DNA of 41,717 nt, taken from Bacteroidia bacterium. Lineage in GTDB: Bacteria; Bacteroidota; Bacteroidia; Flavobacteriales; Flavobacteriaceae. Position numbers and translations under genes: made by a program. Shown here in pieces: positions 34,105-41,717 of this stretch. The first letter of the stretch is position 1. The number at the start of each line of letters is the position of its first letter. The stretch spans positions 1 through 41,717 of the forward strand of contig JAUIGO010000023.1 of NCBI GenBank assembly GCA_030429955.1, read 5' to 3'. Below the pieces are notes generated by a model, which was not told the origin of the DNA, made no database searches, and saw only the letters and a program-made list of their open reading frames with translations.

Positions 34105-34180
34105 ATGTTTGTTGTTTAGTTTTTTGTCGTTTTGTAGAATTTCCGACTTAACAACTATACGACTCAACAACATACAAAAC
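34105..34180. repeat. imperfect inverted block of period-8 repeats before rnz
   Basis: The right half is four octamers in a row: ACTTAACA (34146), ACTATACG (34154), ACTCAACA (34162) and ACATACAA (34170). The left half has complementary-type units such as TGTTTAGT (34113-34120) and TTTGTCGT (34123-34130). The block fills the whole gap between the STAS-like gene and rnz. Confidence 0.6.
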
Positions 34181-34182
34181 AA

Positions 34183-35088
34183 ATGAAACTTACCATTTTA
34201 GGCTGTTATAGTGCAACTCCAAGAACCAATACAAATCCAACAGCGCAAGTGCTGGATATTAAAAACCATTTGTTTTTAATTGATTGTGGTGAAGGTACTC
34301 AAGTAGAGTTAAGGCGAAATAAAATTAAATTTTCAAGGATTAAGCACATTTTTATTTCACATCTTCATGGCGACCATTTTTTTGGTTTAGTTGGTTTAAT
34401 TTCAACATTCAGACTTCTTACACGAGAAACCGATTTGCATATTTATGGGCCAAAAGGACTGAAAGAGATTATAACGCTTCAAATGAAATTGGCCGATTCT
34501 TGGACCAACTATAAGCTTGTTTTTCATGAGCTAACCTCAAAAGAATCACAATGTATTTTTGAAGATGATAAAGTTGTGGTACATACGATTCCTTTAAACC
34601 ATCGTGTTTATACCAACGGTTTCTTGTTTAAAGAAAAACCTAATGAACGTAAATTAAACATCACTGCGGCAGAAAATAAAAAAATTGATGTTGCCTATTA
34701 TAGAAAACTAAAACAAGGCTTTGATGTAGTAAACGAAGATGGTAAACTTATAAAGAATGAAACAGTTACATCAAGTGGTAAGAAATCTTTGAGTTATGCG
34801 TTTTGTAGCGACACTCTGTATGACGAATCTATTATTCCTATAATTAAAGATGTTGATGTTTTATATCATGAGTCTACTTTTTTAGAGAAGAATAAAAAAT
34901 TGGCAGAACCAACAAAGCATTCAACTGCAAAACAAGCAGCAACCATTGCCAAAAAAGCCAATGCTAAAACACTTATATTAGGGCATTACTCCACACGTTA
35001 CGATAGTTTGGAAGAGTTTAAAACTGAAGCTAATAAAGTTTTTGATAATGTTGAATTAGCAGAAGACGGAAAAGTTTTTGAGTTTTAA
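34183..35088 (+). CDS. rnz: ribonuclease Z
   Basis: A 301-residue zinc-dependent metallo-beta-lactamase-fold endonuclease that trims the 3' trailer of tRNA precursors. The zinc motif is SHLHGDH (59-65, with H60, H62, D64 and H65), preceded by LIDCGEGTQ. The second set of ligands appears in IPLNHRV, FCSDTLYDES and LILGHYSTRY near the C-terminus. The flexible-arm insertion is present around 155-195. Length is standard for the short form. It ends one base from the opposing DUF3784 gene and is preceded by a period-8 repeat block with no clear promoter, so it may belong to the pyr operon transcript. Confidence 0.95.
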   Translation: MKLTILGCYSATPRTNTNPTAQVLDIKNHLFLIDCGEGTQVELRRNKIKFSRIKHIFISHLHGDHFFGLVGLISTFRLLTRETDLHIYGPKGLKEIITLQMKLADSWTNYKLVFHELTSKESQCIFEDDKVVVHTIPLNHRVYTNGFLFKEKPNERKLNITAAENKKIDVAYYRKLKQGFDVVNEDGKLIKNETVTSSGKKSLSYAFCSDTLYDESIIPIIKDVDVLYHESTFLEKNKKLAEPTKHSTAKQAATIAKKANAKTLILGHYSTRYDSLEEFKTEANKVFDNVELAEDGKVFEF

Positions 35089-35089
35089 G

Positions 35090-35395
35090 TTAAATCTTCA
35101 TTTTTGTACTGTTCAGCGCAATGTAAAGTACTCCTAAGATAATGAAACCAGCAACAATCATTAATCTATAAGATTCTTTAACGCCAATAAAATACATTGT
35201 TATTGATGAAATTATTGATATAGCTCCAATAATAATCAATCCATTGTGCATATACGTTGATAAACGTTTAATATCAATTTTCTTTTTATCAGCGTCACTC
35301 AACGTGTTATATCCAGCTATTAAATTCGGATTTATCTTTACCAAGATGCCACAAATAATTAAAATGATGCCTGTAAGTGATTCTGCAAAAAGCAT
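35090..35395 (-). CDS. DUF3784 family membrane protein
   Basis: A 101-residue membrane protein with three hydrophobic segments (about 5-21, 49-68 and 77-95). Between the first two is the DUF3784 signature AGYNTLSDADKKKIDIKRLS (about 28-47). The family is widespread in Firmicutes and Bacteroidota and has no known activity. It ends one base from rnz and is transcribed towards it. The gene is monocistronic; its upstream side is shared with the divergent pdxH promoter. Confidence 0.82.
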   Translation of the reverse strand: MLFAESLTGIILIICGILVKINPNLIAGYNTLSDADKKKIDIKRLSTYMHNGLIIIGAISIISSITMYFIGVKESYRLMIVAGFIILGVLYIALNSTKMKI

Positions 35396-35401
35396 TTTAT
35401 G

Positions 35402-35409
35402 TAAATTTG
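35402..35409 (+). promoter_or_regulatory. -7 promoter element of pdxH
   Basis: TAAATTTG matches TAnnTTTG exactly. The transcript would start near 35415, about 34 bases before the pdxH ATG. No -33 TTG at the usual spacing is visible. Confidence 0.45.
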
Positions 35410-35448
35410 AGCATTAAAGATATAATATATTCTATATAATGTAAAATC

Positions 35449-36096
35449 ATGGATAGCGATTTAAGCAATTACAGAAAATCTTATGAAAAAGGAGCATTGT
35501 TAAAGAGAAATGTACCTGAAAATCCTTTAGAACTTTTCCAGAAATGGTTTTATGAAGTAGATAATTCTGATGGGATAGATGAGGCAAACGCCATGACACT
35601 ATCAACTATTGGTTTGGATGGTTACCCAAAAGGTAGAATAGTACTATTGAAAAAATACACTTATGAAGGTTTCATTTTTTACACCAATTACAATAGCGAA
35701 AAAGGGAAAGCCATATTAAACAACCCAAATGTATGTTTGTCTTTTTTTTGGCATGCTGCCGAGCGACAGATAATTATTAAAGGTAAGGCTGAAAAAATTG
35801 CTGAAAATTTAAGTGATGGCTATTTTGAATCTAGACCTAGAGGTAGCCAATTAGGAGCCGTTGTCTCTAACCAGAGTGAAGTTGTAAAAGATAGAAGCGA
35901 ACTTGAATTAAAGCTAAAACAACTAGAAAAGGAATATGAGGGCAAAGAGGTTGAAAGACCTGATTATTGGGGCGGATTTATTGTAAAACCTGTTGAAATA
36001 GAATTTTGGCAAGGTAGAGCCAACCGTTTACACGATAGAATACGCTATAAATTGGATGATGAATACAATTGGATTATAGACAGATTAGCACCTTAA
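35449..36096 (+). CDS. pdxH: pyridoxamine 5'-phosphate oxidase
   Basis: A 215-residue FMN enzyme that oxidises pyridoxamine or pyridoxine phosphate to pyridoxal phosphate. The FMN and substrate motifs are visible: GRIVLLKKY (62-70), FYTNYNSEKGK (77-87), RPRGSQLGAVVSNQS (129-143) and the C-terminal substrate-binding FWQGRANRLHDRI (about 185-197). It supplies cofactor to PLP enzymes such as the aminotransferase and desulfurase in this window, though without operon linkage to them. The length is standard. It is transcribed away from the DUF3784 gene and ends 214 bases before the CAP gene. Confidence 0.96.
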   Translation: MDSDLSNYRKSYEKGALLKRNVPENPLELFQKWFYEVDNSDGIDEANAMTLSTIGLDGYPKGRIVLLKKYTYEGFIFYTNYNSEKGKAILNNPNVCLSFFWHAAERQIIIKGKAEKIAENLSDGYFESRPRGSQLGAVVSNQSEVVKDRSELELKLKQLEKEYEGKEVERPDYWGGFIVKPVEIEFWQGRANRLHDRIRYKLDDEYNWIIDRLAP

Positions 36097-36115
36097 TATC
36101 ACTAAACATAGAGTT

Positions 36116-36240
36116 GCATGTATTTCATCGATAAAATGTAAATATAATAGGATTAAAAACATAAAATATTTTAAAAAAATGCATTTCATCGATAAAACGC
36201 AATAATAATTCGACGAAATACATGTATTTCATCGATTTTA
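36116..36240 (+). promoter_or_regulatory. array of ATTTCATCGAT elements upstream of the CAP lipoprotein
   Basis: Three direct copies of a 15-base element occur: ATTTCATCGATAAAA at 36122-36136 and 36183-36197, and ATTTCATCGATTTTA at 36226-36240. A fourth, inverted copy (TTCGACGAAAT, 36209-36219) faces the third and makes a 16-bp perfect palindrome, GAAATACATGTATTTC (36215-36230). All lie upstream of the -7 element at 36275-36282, the last one ending about 35 bases before it, as expected for an activator-binding array. The regulator is unknown. Confidence 0.65.
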
Positions 36241-36274
36241 ACATTTCTTTAACAGTTACTTCCAAGTAGGCGTT

Positions 36275-36282
36275 TAAATTTG
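36275..36282 (+). promoter_or_regulatory. -7 promoter element of the CAP lipoprotein gene
   Basis: TAAATTTG matches TAnnTTTG. The start site would be near 36288, about 23 bases before the ATG. The -33 region lacks a TTG, as is common at activator-dependent promoters. Confidence 0.5.
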
Positions 36283-36310
36283 AAGAACCAAATCAAAAAA
36301 AACCTACATC

Positions 36311-36808
36311 ATGAAATCACCTACTTTGTTGCCTGCATTGGCATTATTAGCGTTGCTATCGCTTTCGTCATGTTCTACAGATGCGATAGAAGAGGATAAA
36401 ATAGATGCAATTTCAAGTAGTTATGTACCTCAAACAAAAACTATTGAAGTTGAAGTATTAGAACTAATCAACACACACAGAATTAGTTTAGGATTAGCAC
36501 CATTAAATGGTATGAATGCCATTAAAGCACAAGCTTATGGTCATACAGATTACATGATAAAAAATGACGAGGTATCTCATGCCAATTTTTATCAGAGAAA
36601 AAATAATTTAATCAATCAAGCTGGAGCTATTTCTGTAGCTGAAAACGTAGCCTATGCTTTCAGTACTCCAGAATCTGTAGTTAATGCATGGTTGAATAGT
36701 GAAGGACATAAAAATGTAATAGAAGGTGATTATACCAATTTTGATATTTCTGCCGAAATGGATGAAAATGGTAAATGGTATTACACCAATATATTTATAA
36801 AAAAATAG
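36311..36808 (+). CDS. CAP (SCP/PR-1) domain lipoprotein
   Basis: A 165-residue predicted lipoprotein. The signal MKSPTLLPALALLALLSLSS is followed by lipobox cysteine 21 and an acidic stretch (STDAIEED), suggesting surface display. The CAP domain (about 48-163) has LINTHRISLGLAPL, the metal/cavity-type histidine in GHTDYMIKNDEVSHANF, AENVAYAF and WLNSEGHKNVIEGDYTNF. CAP proteins have varied roles (lipid binding, adhesion, protease), and bacterial ones are largely uncharacterised. It is monocistronic and controlled from a promoter with an unusual repeat array. A strong terminator follows at 36846. Confidence 0.9.
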   Translation: MKSPTLLPALALLALLSLSSCSTDAIEEDKIDAISSSYVPQTKTIEVEVLELINTHRISLGLAPLNGMNAIKAQAYGHTDYMIKNDEVSHANFYQRKNNLINQAGAISVAENVAYAFSTPESVVNAWLNSEGHKNVIEGDYTNFDISAEMDENGKWYYTNIFIKK

Positions 36809-36845
36809 TACAGATTCCTCTGTAATTTAATAGTTGATTAATAGC

Positions 36846-36880
36846 AAAAAAAGCCATATACGAAAGTATATGGCTTTTTT
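36846..36880. terminator. two-way terminator between the CAP and CPBP genes
   Basis: A perfect 15-pair stem (36847-36861 with 36866-36880) has loop GAAA, with arms built around AAGCCATATAC and GTATATGGCTT and A/T-rich ends. It serves both converging genes; the right arm overlaps the CPBP stop by about two bases. Confidence 0.9.
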
Positions 36881-37550
36881 AGTTGTTTTGAGGTATAACT
36901 ATTTTTACAAATAGTAAAACAATAATTGGAACAACCCATAACCCAATTAATGAAAACCAATCAGAGATTATATTATTGCTCTCTGAAAATAATATTCCAT
37001 TACCAAGCGGTCCATTTGAAAATACAGTGTTAAATGTAAAATTCCAACCAAAATGTAATCCAATAGGCATAGCTATGGATTTGGTTTTTGAAAATGACAA
37101 AGCCCAAGCATAACCCATTAGTCCAGTTCCTACAAATACGACTATCATAGGAATGATACTTCCAAGTATCCCAAATGAGAACCAATGATAAATACCGAAA
37201 GCTATTGAGGATATCCACATACCTTTTAAAGTTCCAAGCTTCCGGATTAGTATATATAGAATTGCTCCACGAAAAATCAGCTCTTCAGTAATTACAGATT
37301 TTAAATCCCAAAATGACATTCTCAAAATCAGAACAGTGTCGACTTCTTTATTTAAGTGCCATTCAGTAGATTTTAAGGTAACCTCTAAGAATTGAACAGA
37401 AATACAAAGTAAAGATGTTAGTAAGAATCCAATGCCAAATTGTTGTAATCGTCTTCTAATAGGAACTATTCCTAAGGCTAATATTGATTTTCTTTCCGTT
37501 AAATAGAGTAATGCCCAAGAAATAGCAAGAAGTATTGATATTCCAATCAT
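36879..37550 (-). CDS. CPBP family intramembrane metalloprotease
   Basis: A 223-residue membrane protein of about six to seven segments with the CPBP (Abi/CAAX protease-like) motifs: EELIFRG with E89, E90 and R94; FGIYHW with H122; and HFGWN with H166 and N170. These are the putative catalytic and metal positions. Bacterial members are involved in peptide processing or bacteriocin immunity, but most are uncharacterised. It stands alone between two terminators, so no bacteriocin partner is evident. All motif residues are present, so it is probably active. Confidence 0.9.
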   Translation of the reverse strand: MIGISILLAISWALLYLTERKSILALGIVPIRRRLQQFGIGFLLTSLLCISVQFLEVTLKSTEWHLNKEVDTVLILRMSFWDLKSVITEELIFRGAILYILIRKLGTLKGMWISSIAFGIYHWFSFGILGSIIPMIVVFVGTGLMGYAWALSFSKTKSIAMPIGLHFGWNFTFNTVFSNGPLGNGILFSESNNIISDWFSLIGLWVVPIIVLLFVKIVIPQNN

Positions 37551-37617
37551 TTTAATCTAAAATCATTAAATGCTTTTGCATTATGGAGTTGTATTTTCAG
37601 TATAAAAGTATAAATAA

Positions 37618-37650
37618 AAAAACCATTTGCATTTGCAAATGGTTTTTGGG
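37618..37650 (-). terminator. terminator of the adhesin-PorP-OmpA operon
   Basis: AAAAACCATTTGC (37618-37630) pairs with GCAAATGGTTTTT (37635-37647) around loop ATTT. Its A-run on the left gives the T tract on the minus strand, about 70 bases after the OmpA-family stop codon. Confidence 0.85.
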
Positions 37651-37699
37651 TAATAAGTTGTTATTAAAAGCGCAGAAGCTCTAATATATTAGGGAATAA

Positions 37700-39652
37700 T
37701 TAGTTTTGTTGGTCTTCTTCGCAATCAACTATTCTAAAGTGTGAACGTCTGTTCTTTTGGTGAGCAGCTTCTTTTTCTTCACGAGTAGACATAGCATCAA
37801 TTTCTTCATCACTAATAAGCTTTCTACGTTCACCATAACCTGTTGCGCTTACAATGCGTTCGGCAGCGATGCCTCTTGAGATAATATAATCTCTTGTAGA
37901 GTTTGCTCTTCTGTCAGATAATTTATCGTTATACTTTAAAGTACCTCTTCTATCTGTATGAGATTCGATAGTGATTTTCATATCTGGATAAGCTCTCATC
38001 ACATCAACAATATTCTCAAGATCATATTTAGAATCTGTACGAATGTTCCACTTATCAAAATCAAAGAAAATAGGGTTTATTACAATTTCGCAAGGTACAG
38101 CCAATAGGTTTTTTAAGAATAAATCTACATTTTGTTCTTCATTGTTAACAGCTGTTGTTCTAAAGCTTTGTACATCATGTTCATAATCTGGTTTGCTTCC
38201 TCTTAAGCTATAGTTCTTTTCACATTCTACTTCAAAAATGTATTCACCATTTTGGTTTGTGGTGACGTTATTTATGATCTTACCAGATTCATTAATTAGT
38301 TCAACAGTTGCACCAGAAATTGGCTCATTGGTATCTTTATCTCGTACCACACCTTTTACCAATTGCTTACACTCATAAGCTGAGAATGTGTAAATATCAT
38401 CATTACCTTTCCCTCCTGGACGATTAGATGAGAAATAACCTGTTTCAGTGTCAGAATCGATATAGATAGCAAAATCATCGTAGCCACTATTAAAAGGAGC
38501 TCCTAAGTTTTCTGGTTTTGCATTGGAATCTTTTAAAATATTTGATTTAAAAATATCTACCAATCCCAAATTTACATAACCATCAGAAGAAAAGTACATA
38601 GTACTGTCTTTTGCTATAAAAGGGAAGCCTTCACGACCAGCAGTATTGATGGATGCACCTAAATTCATCGGTTTGCCGTAAGCATTTCCATCTTCTAAAA
38701 TATCTACTACATAAATATCTGTTTGTCCAAGACCACCTTCTTTATCAGAAGTGAAATACAATTTCTTATTGTCTGGACTTAACGCTGGATGGTACACTGA
38801 ATAATTATCATCGTTAAATGGTAATTCTTCAATATCTTTCCAGTTGTTATTATCTAGAGTAGCTTTGTATATTTTTAAATGTGTAGTTCCTTTTCTGTCA
38901 GAATCTAGTTTATTTCTTTTGTTTAGGTTATCTCTTGAAAAATAAATGGTTTTTCCATCATTGGTAATAGCAACTGTTGCCTCATGATAAGGTGTGTTAA
39001 TACCATCTGCATTAATGGCCATAACACTACCAAGTTCTTTAACACCATTGGTTTCTTTTACAGTAGTTTCAAAGATATCTAAATAAGGTTGCTCATTCCA
39101 ATTGTAAACCTTGTTTCCAGTTCCATCAGCACTTCTTGCAGATGCAAAAAACATACGTCCATTGTACTCATAGCCACCAAAATCAGAATATTCAGTGTTT
39201 AAGTCTAAGTTTACAACATCTATGTAAACTTTCTCCATTGAGGATAATTCATCATAGACACTAAGATCTTCAATTTCTGAATTGCTTCTGCTATCGTCAC
39301 TTTGATGCATTTTAAAAGTATCTAACCATGCTTCAGCTTCTTGATAGTTTCCTAAACTACGTTGTGTTTGGATGTATTTGTATAAATGCTCAGCGCTTAC
39401 CTCATCAGCATCTTTATCTAATGCTTTCTTATACCACATCGCAGCTTTTTCAGAGTTTGAATTATTATAATAACAATCTCCTAAACGCGTTAATACGTGA
39501 ACACTATCGTCTCCATTTTTTACGGCATCTTGATATAACTCACTTGCTTTTATATAAGCGAAGTTTTCAAAAAACTCATCTGCAACTTTAGTTTGGGCAA
39601 AACTAAATGTGCTTGTAAGTACTAATATTATTAAAATTAATTTTGTCTTCAT
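37700..39652 (-). CDS. OmpA family protein with TPR, propeller and carboxypeptidase-like domains
   Basis: A 650-residue envelope protein: signal peptide (about 1-19), TPR-like helices (about 25-125), a WD40-like beta-propeller with PD40 repeats (about 165-420, including YFSRDNLNKR, LYFTSDKEGGLGQTDIYVV and YFSSNRPGGKGNDDIYTF), a carboxypeptidase-regulatory-like domain (about 430-505) and an OmpA peptidoglycan-binding domain (about 525-645, with FFDFDKWNIR, ESHTDRRGT and LSDRRANSTRDYI). It should bind peptidoglycan from the outer membrane. It is the last gene of the operon with PorP/SprF and a T9SS adhesin, a frequent trio in Flavobacteriia that probably builds one surface system. Spacing to PorP/SprF is 12 bases. 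Confidence 0.92.
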   Translation of the reverse strand: MKTKLILIILVLTSTFSFAQTKVADEFFENFAYIKASELYQDAVKNGDDSVHVLTRLGDCYYNNSNSEKAAMWYKKALDKDADEVSAEHLYKYIQTQRSLGNYQEAEAWLDTFKMHQSDDSRSNSEIEDLSVYDELSSMEKVYIDVVNLDLNTEYSDFGGYEYNGRMFFASARSADGTGNKVYNWNEQPYLDIFETTVKETNGVKELGSVMAINADGINTPYHEATVAITNDGKTIYFSRDNLNKRNKLDSDRKGTTHLKIYKATLDNNNWKDIEELPFNDDNYSVYHPALSPDNKKLYFTSDKEGGLGQTDIYVVDILEDGNAYGKPMNLGASINTAGREGFPFIAKDSTMYFSSDGYVNLGLVDIFKSNILKDSNAKPENLGAPFNSGYDDFAIYIDSDTETGYFSSNRPGGKGNDDIYTFSAYECKQLVKGVVRDKDTNEPISGATVELINESGKIINNVTTNQNGEYIFEVECEKNYSLRGSKPDYEHDVQSFRTTAVNNEEQNVDLFLKNLLAVPCEIVINPIFFDFDKWNIRTDSKYDLENIVDVMRAYPDMKITIESHTDRRGTLKYNDKLSDRRANSTRDYIISRGIAAERIVSATGYGERRKLISDEEIDAMSTREEKEAAHQKNRRSHFRIVDCEEDQQN

Positions 39653-39664
39653 GGTTGTTATATT

Positions 39665-40585
39665 TTAGAAATATCTTGGAGATTTTACACGTTTACTTTT
39701 AAATACTTCGAACATTAATAATATTTCGTGAGTTCCACTAGAGTAGGGTCTAATGTCTGAAATAGGATGCTCATAGGCATATCCAATTCTAAATTCTTTT
39801 GACACTTGAAAGTCAACAATACCTCCCAAAGCACCAGCAGATTCATCAAATCGGTAAGCTGCACCTAACCATAATTTATCATAGAACAGGAAATTACCAG
39901 TTATATCATACGATAATGGAGCACCATTGGTGGCCTTTACCATAAATGATGGCTTAAACTTAGTGTTTTCGCTTACATCTACAACAACTCCACCAGTAAG
40001 ATAATAACTTATTCTTTCTAGGGCTTCATAGTCTTCTGTTCCATTATAATCAGTATTTAGGATTCTTGGAGCAGATAGCCCAACATACCATCTGTTAGTA
40101 TGTAAAAAAGCACCAGCACCAATATTTGGACTCCAACGATCTTCAATACCTCTAATGGCAGGATCAGTAGGATATGCATCTCTTAATTCTTGATCTACAC
40201 TATAGGATGTAAAACCACCTTTTAAACCAAATGCCAGTTTTGTTTTTTCACTCACTTGAATAGTGTATGAAAAATCTCCATAGATGTATGAAAAGTTTTC
40301 AAATCCTAATTCATCGTGTATGAATGATAAACCTAAGCCTACTTTTTCATTTCTCAAAGGTGAATGAATTGAAAAGGTTTGAGTTGTTGGCCCTCCATCT
40401 AACCCAATCCATTGACTTCTATGAAGTCCTACCAGACTGAGGGTTTCTCTACTTCCTGCATAGGCAGGATTTATTGAGATTGTATTGAACATGTATTGCG
40501 TAAACTGAGGCAATTGTTGACTGAATGCAGCTGAGCTGCAAAGCAGTACTAAAGCAATAATGTTGAATTTAATGAATTTTTTCAT
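39665..40585 (-). CDS. PorP/SprF family type IX secretion membrane protein
   Basis: A 306-residue outer-membrane barrel of the PorP/SprF family. A signal peptide (about 1-23) precedes the family start QLPQFTQYMFNTISINPAYA and HRSQWIGLDGGP, followed by strands such as GAGAFLHTNRWYVGLSAPRIL and ending in a conserved KSPRYF. SprF helps secrete the gliding adhesin SprB in Flavobacterium, and each PorP/SprF is usually dedicated to one type B cargo encoded next to it, as here. Gaps to both neighbours are 12 bases, indicating one operon. Confidence 0.94.
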   Translation of the reverse strand: MKKFIKFNIIALVLLCSSAAFSQQLPQFTQYMFNTISINPAYAGSRETLSLVGLHRSQWIGLDGGPTTQTFSIHSPLRNEKVGLGLSFIHDELGFENFSYIYGDFSYTIQVSEKTKLAFGLKGGFTSYSVDQELRDAYPTDPAIRGIEDRWSPNIGAGAFLHTNRWYVGLSAPRILNTDYNGTEDYEALERISYYLTGGVVVDVSENTKFKPSFMVKATNGAPLSYDITGNFLFYDKLWLGAAYRFDESAGALGGIVDFQVSKEFRIGYAYEHPISDIRPYSSGTHEILLMFEVFKSKRVKSPRYF

Positions 40586-40597
40586 GATAGGTTAAAT

Positions 40598-41717
40598 TTA
40601 TTTGGTTCCTACGTAAATTGGTCCTGCGAAAGGCTTCAATCCACTATCTATAATTTTTACTATATAATAATATGTTCCAGTTGGGACTTTGTCAGATCCA
40701 CCTATAGAATTTCCGTGGGAAGTTCCATACCATCTTTGACTTGGGTCTTCATAATTTTTACTTTCAAAAATCAATGCTCCCCAACGATTGAATATCTGTA
40801 CTTCAATTCTAAATCCACAACCATCTAAGCCATCAATTTTAAAATAGTCATTGATACCATCTCCATTAGCAGTTACAGCTTTTGATATATCGTCTTTGGA
40901 GAAATCATCAGCACATGGCAATACAATACAATCATCATTTAGGGTTATTGTTACTGTTGTTTCACTTGGACAAGCACTTAGATCATCAACGTAAGTAAAT
41001 GTATATGTCCCAAGTTCTAATTCATAAGGATTGAATATACTTCCATTTATCGTTGCATTTCCTGAACTAACAGTCCATATTCCTCCTGTATCATAAGTTC
41101 CATTTAATAATGTGAATAAATCAAACTGAATGTCGTCTCCATTACATAAATCAGTACTTAATCCTTCAACGTTAGATTCTATAGATACAAATATTGTTTG
41201 GATATATGTTCCAACATTATTACAATCATCAGTTACAGTCCAAGTACGAGTTATTTCATAGTCACTTTGTGAACCATCAAAAGTTGATGTTTCTTCAAAT
41301 TCAACGGTGATATCAGATGAACATGCATCTTCAAACTCTAATTCTGGAACTTCAGGAATATCACCACATGTTACAGAGATTTCTGTTTCAAAATCTGTAG
41401 TTGTTTCTGGAGCAGTTGTGTCTTGAACCGTAATAGTCTGTACGTGAGTAACAGAATTACCACAATCATCAGAAGCAGTCCATGTTCTAGTCACAATATA
41501 GTTTGAAGGACAAGAGCCATCAGTAATTTCTTCAGTAAATACAACAACAATTCTATCACCTTCTACTTGACAAGTATCTACAGCAGTTAATGATACAGCT
41601 TCTGGGATATCATCACATTCTACAGTTATATCTGCTGGAAGCGATTCGTTAAATGTAGGAGCTGTTGTATCTTCAACCGTTACAGTTTGTGTATGAACAG
41701 TAGTGTTACCACATTCA
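40598..41717 (-). CDS. repeat adhesin with type B gliding-motility C-terminal domain, 5' part outside the window
   Basis: The C-terminal 373 codons of a larger protein; the frame remains open to the window edge, so the N-terminus is missing. A GTG at 41494 is internal to a repeat and is not a start. The protein holds HYR-like modules of about 80-83 residues, each with TRTWTASDDCGN, QTITVQDTTAP and a VTCGDIPE-type strand with paired cysteines. The end (about the last 90 residues) is the type B sorting domain: AVTANGDGINDYFKI, EVQIFNRWGALIFES and KVPTGTYYYIVKI. Such proteins are exported by T9SS and kept at the surface, as with SprB. The downstream PorP/SprF gene fits as its partner. Confidence 0.93.
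   Translation of the reverse strand, partial: ECGNTTVHTQTVTVEDTTAPTFNESLPADITVECDDIPEAVSLTAVDTCQVEGDRIVVVFTEEITDGSCPSNYIVTRTWTASDDCGNSVTHVQTITVQDTTAPETTTDFETEISVTCGDIPEVPELEFEDACSSDITVEFEETSTFDGSQSDYEITRTWTVTDDCNNVGTYIQTIFVSIESNVEGLSTDLCNGDDIQFDLFTLLNGTYDTGGIWTVSSGNATINGSIFNPYELELGTYTFTYVDDLSACPSETTVTITLNDDCIVLPCADDFSKDDISKAVTANGDGINDYFKIDGLDGCGFRIEVQIFNRWGALIFESKNYEDPSQRWYGTSHGNSIGGSDKVPTGTYYYIVKIIDSGLKPFAGPIYVGTK

Noticed and set aside
36879..37550. CPBP protease as part of a bacteriocin immunity locus
   Set aside because: No precursor peptide, transporter or regulator of a bacteriocin is adjacent, and both sides are closed by terminators.

Overview
This window looks like a chromosomal segment from a marine-type member of the family Flavobacteriaceae (phylum Bacteroidota), near Winogradskyella, Psychroserpens or Olleya; the genus is a guess. 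The evidence is low GC, promoters of the Bacteroidota type (-7 element TAnnTTTG, in two clear cases with TTG 20 bp upstream), no strong Shine-Dalgarno sequences, type IX secretion genes (PorQ, PorP/SprF, a type B gliding-motility C-terminal domain), many SusC-like and lipoprotein-type envelope genes, and a zapA/6S RNA/ribonuclease Y block. Most of the window is core chromosome. I see no prophage, insertion sequence, CRISPR array, tRNA or rRNA.

Layout. 1-3.4 kb: ornithine aminotransferase followed by a cluster of very small membrane proteins (DUF5362-like, DUF4190-like, CCC-motif, DUF2752). 3.4-10.3 kb: an Smr-domain protein, a calcium-repeat lipoprotein, a cysteine desulfurase, a TonB-dependent receptor and an M23 peptidase. 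10.4-12.9 kb: a coiled-coil protein, ZapA, a 6S-type regulatory RNA and ribonuclease Y. 12.9-19.2 kb: XerD, a small outer-membrane barrel, AroQ, a lipoprotein, LpdA, a DinB-like gene broken by a stop codon, MsrB and an M48 metalloprotease. 19.2-21.9 kb: two tandem UMF1-type transporters, the second lacking about 20 residues. 22.0-24.95 kb: an ECF sigma factor, a membrane anti-sigma-like protein and two secreted beta-helix-like proteins in one operon. 25.2-31.7 kb: Lon, PorQ, Cmk and ribosomal protein S1. 31.9-35.1 kb: PyrR, an unrecognised protein, PyrB, a STAS-like protein and RNase Z. 35.1-37.6 kb: a DUF3784 protein, PdxH, a CAP-domain lipoprotein with an unusual repeat array upstream, and a CPBP protease. 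37.7-41.7 kb: an operon of a large adhesin (cut by the window edge), PorP/SprF and an OmpA-family protein.

How the parts connect. Envelope biogenesis dominates: T9SS parts and a T9SS cargo, TonB receptor, cell-wall peptidase, lipoproteins, periplasmic MsrB and M48 protease, and an ECF-controlled surface module. The pyr and cmk genes serve pyrimidine nucleotide supply. ZapA and its coiled-coil neighbour serve division, and 6S RNA and RNase Y act on RNA polymerase and RNA turnover.

The least ordinary items are the 6S-like RNA directly behind zapA, the four-copy ATTTCATCGAT array just upstream of the CAP lipoprotein promoter, the ECF sigma gene whose conserved N-terminus has no ATG/GTG/TTG start, the CGA-to-TGA break in the DinB-like gene, the in-frame loss of a membrane segment in the second UMF1 transporter, and several period-8 intergenic repeats. 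I did not find a convincing undescribed multi-gene system; the ECF/beta-helix operon is the nearest candidate. All assignments are by reading motifs; no database search was run.
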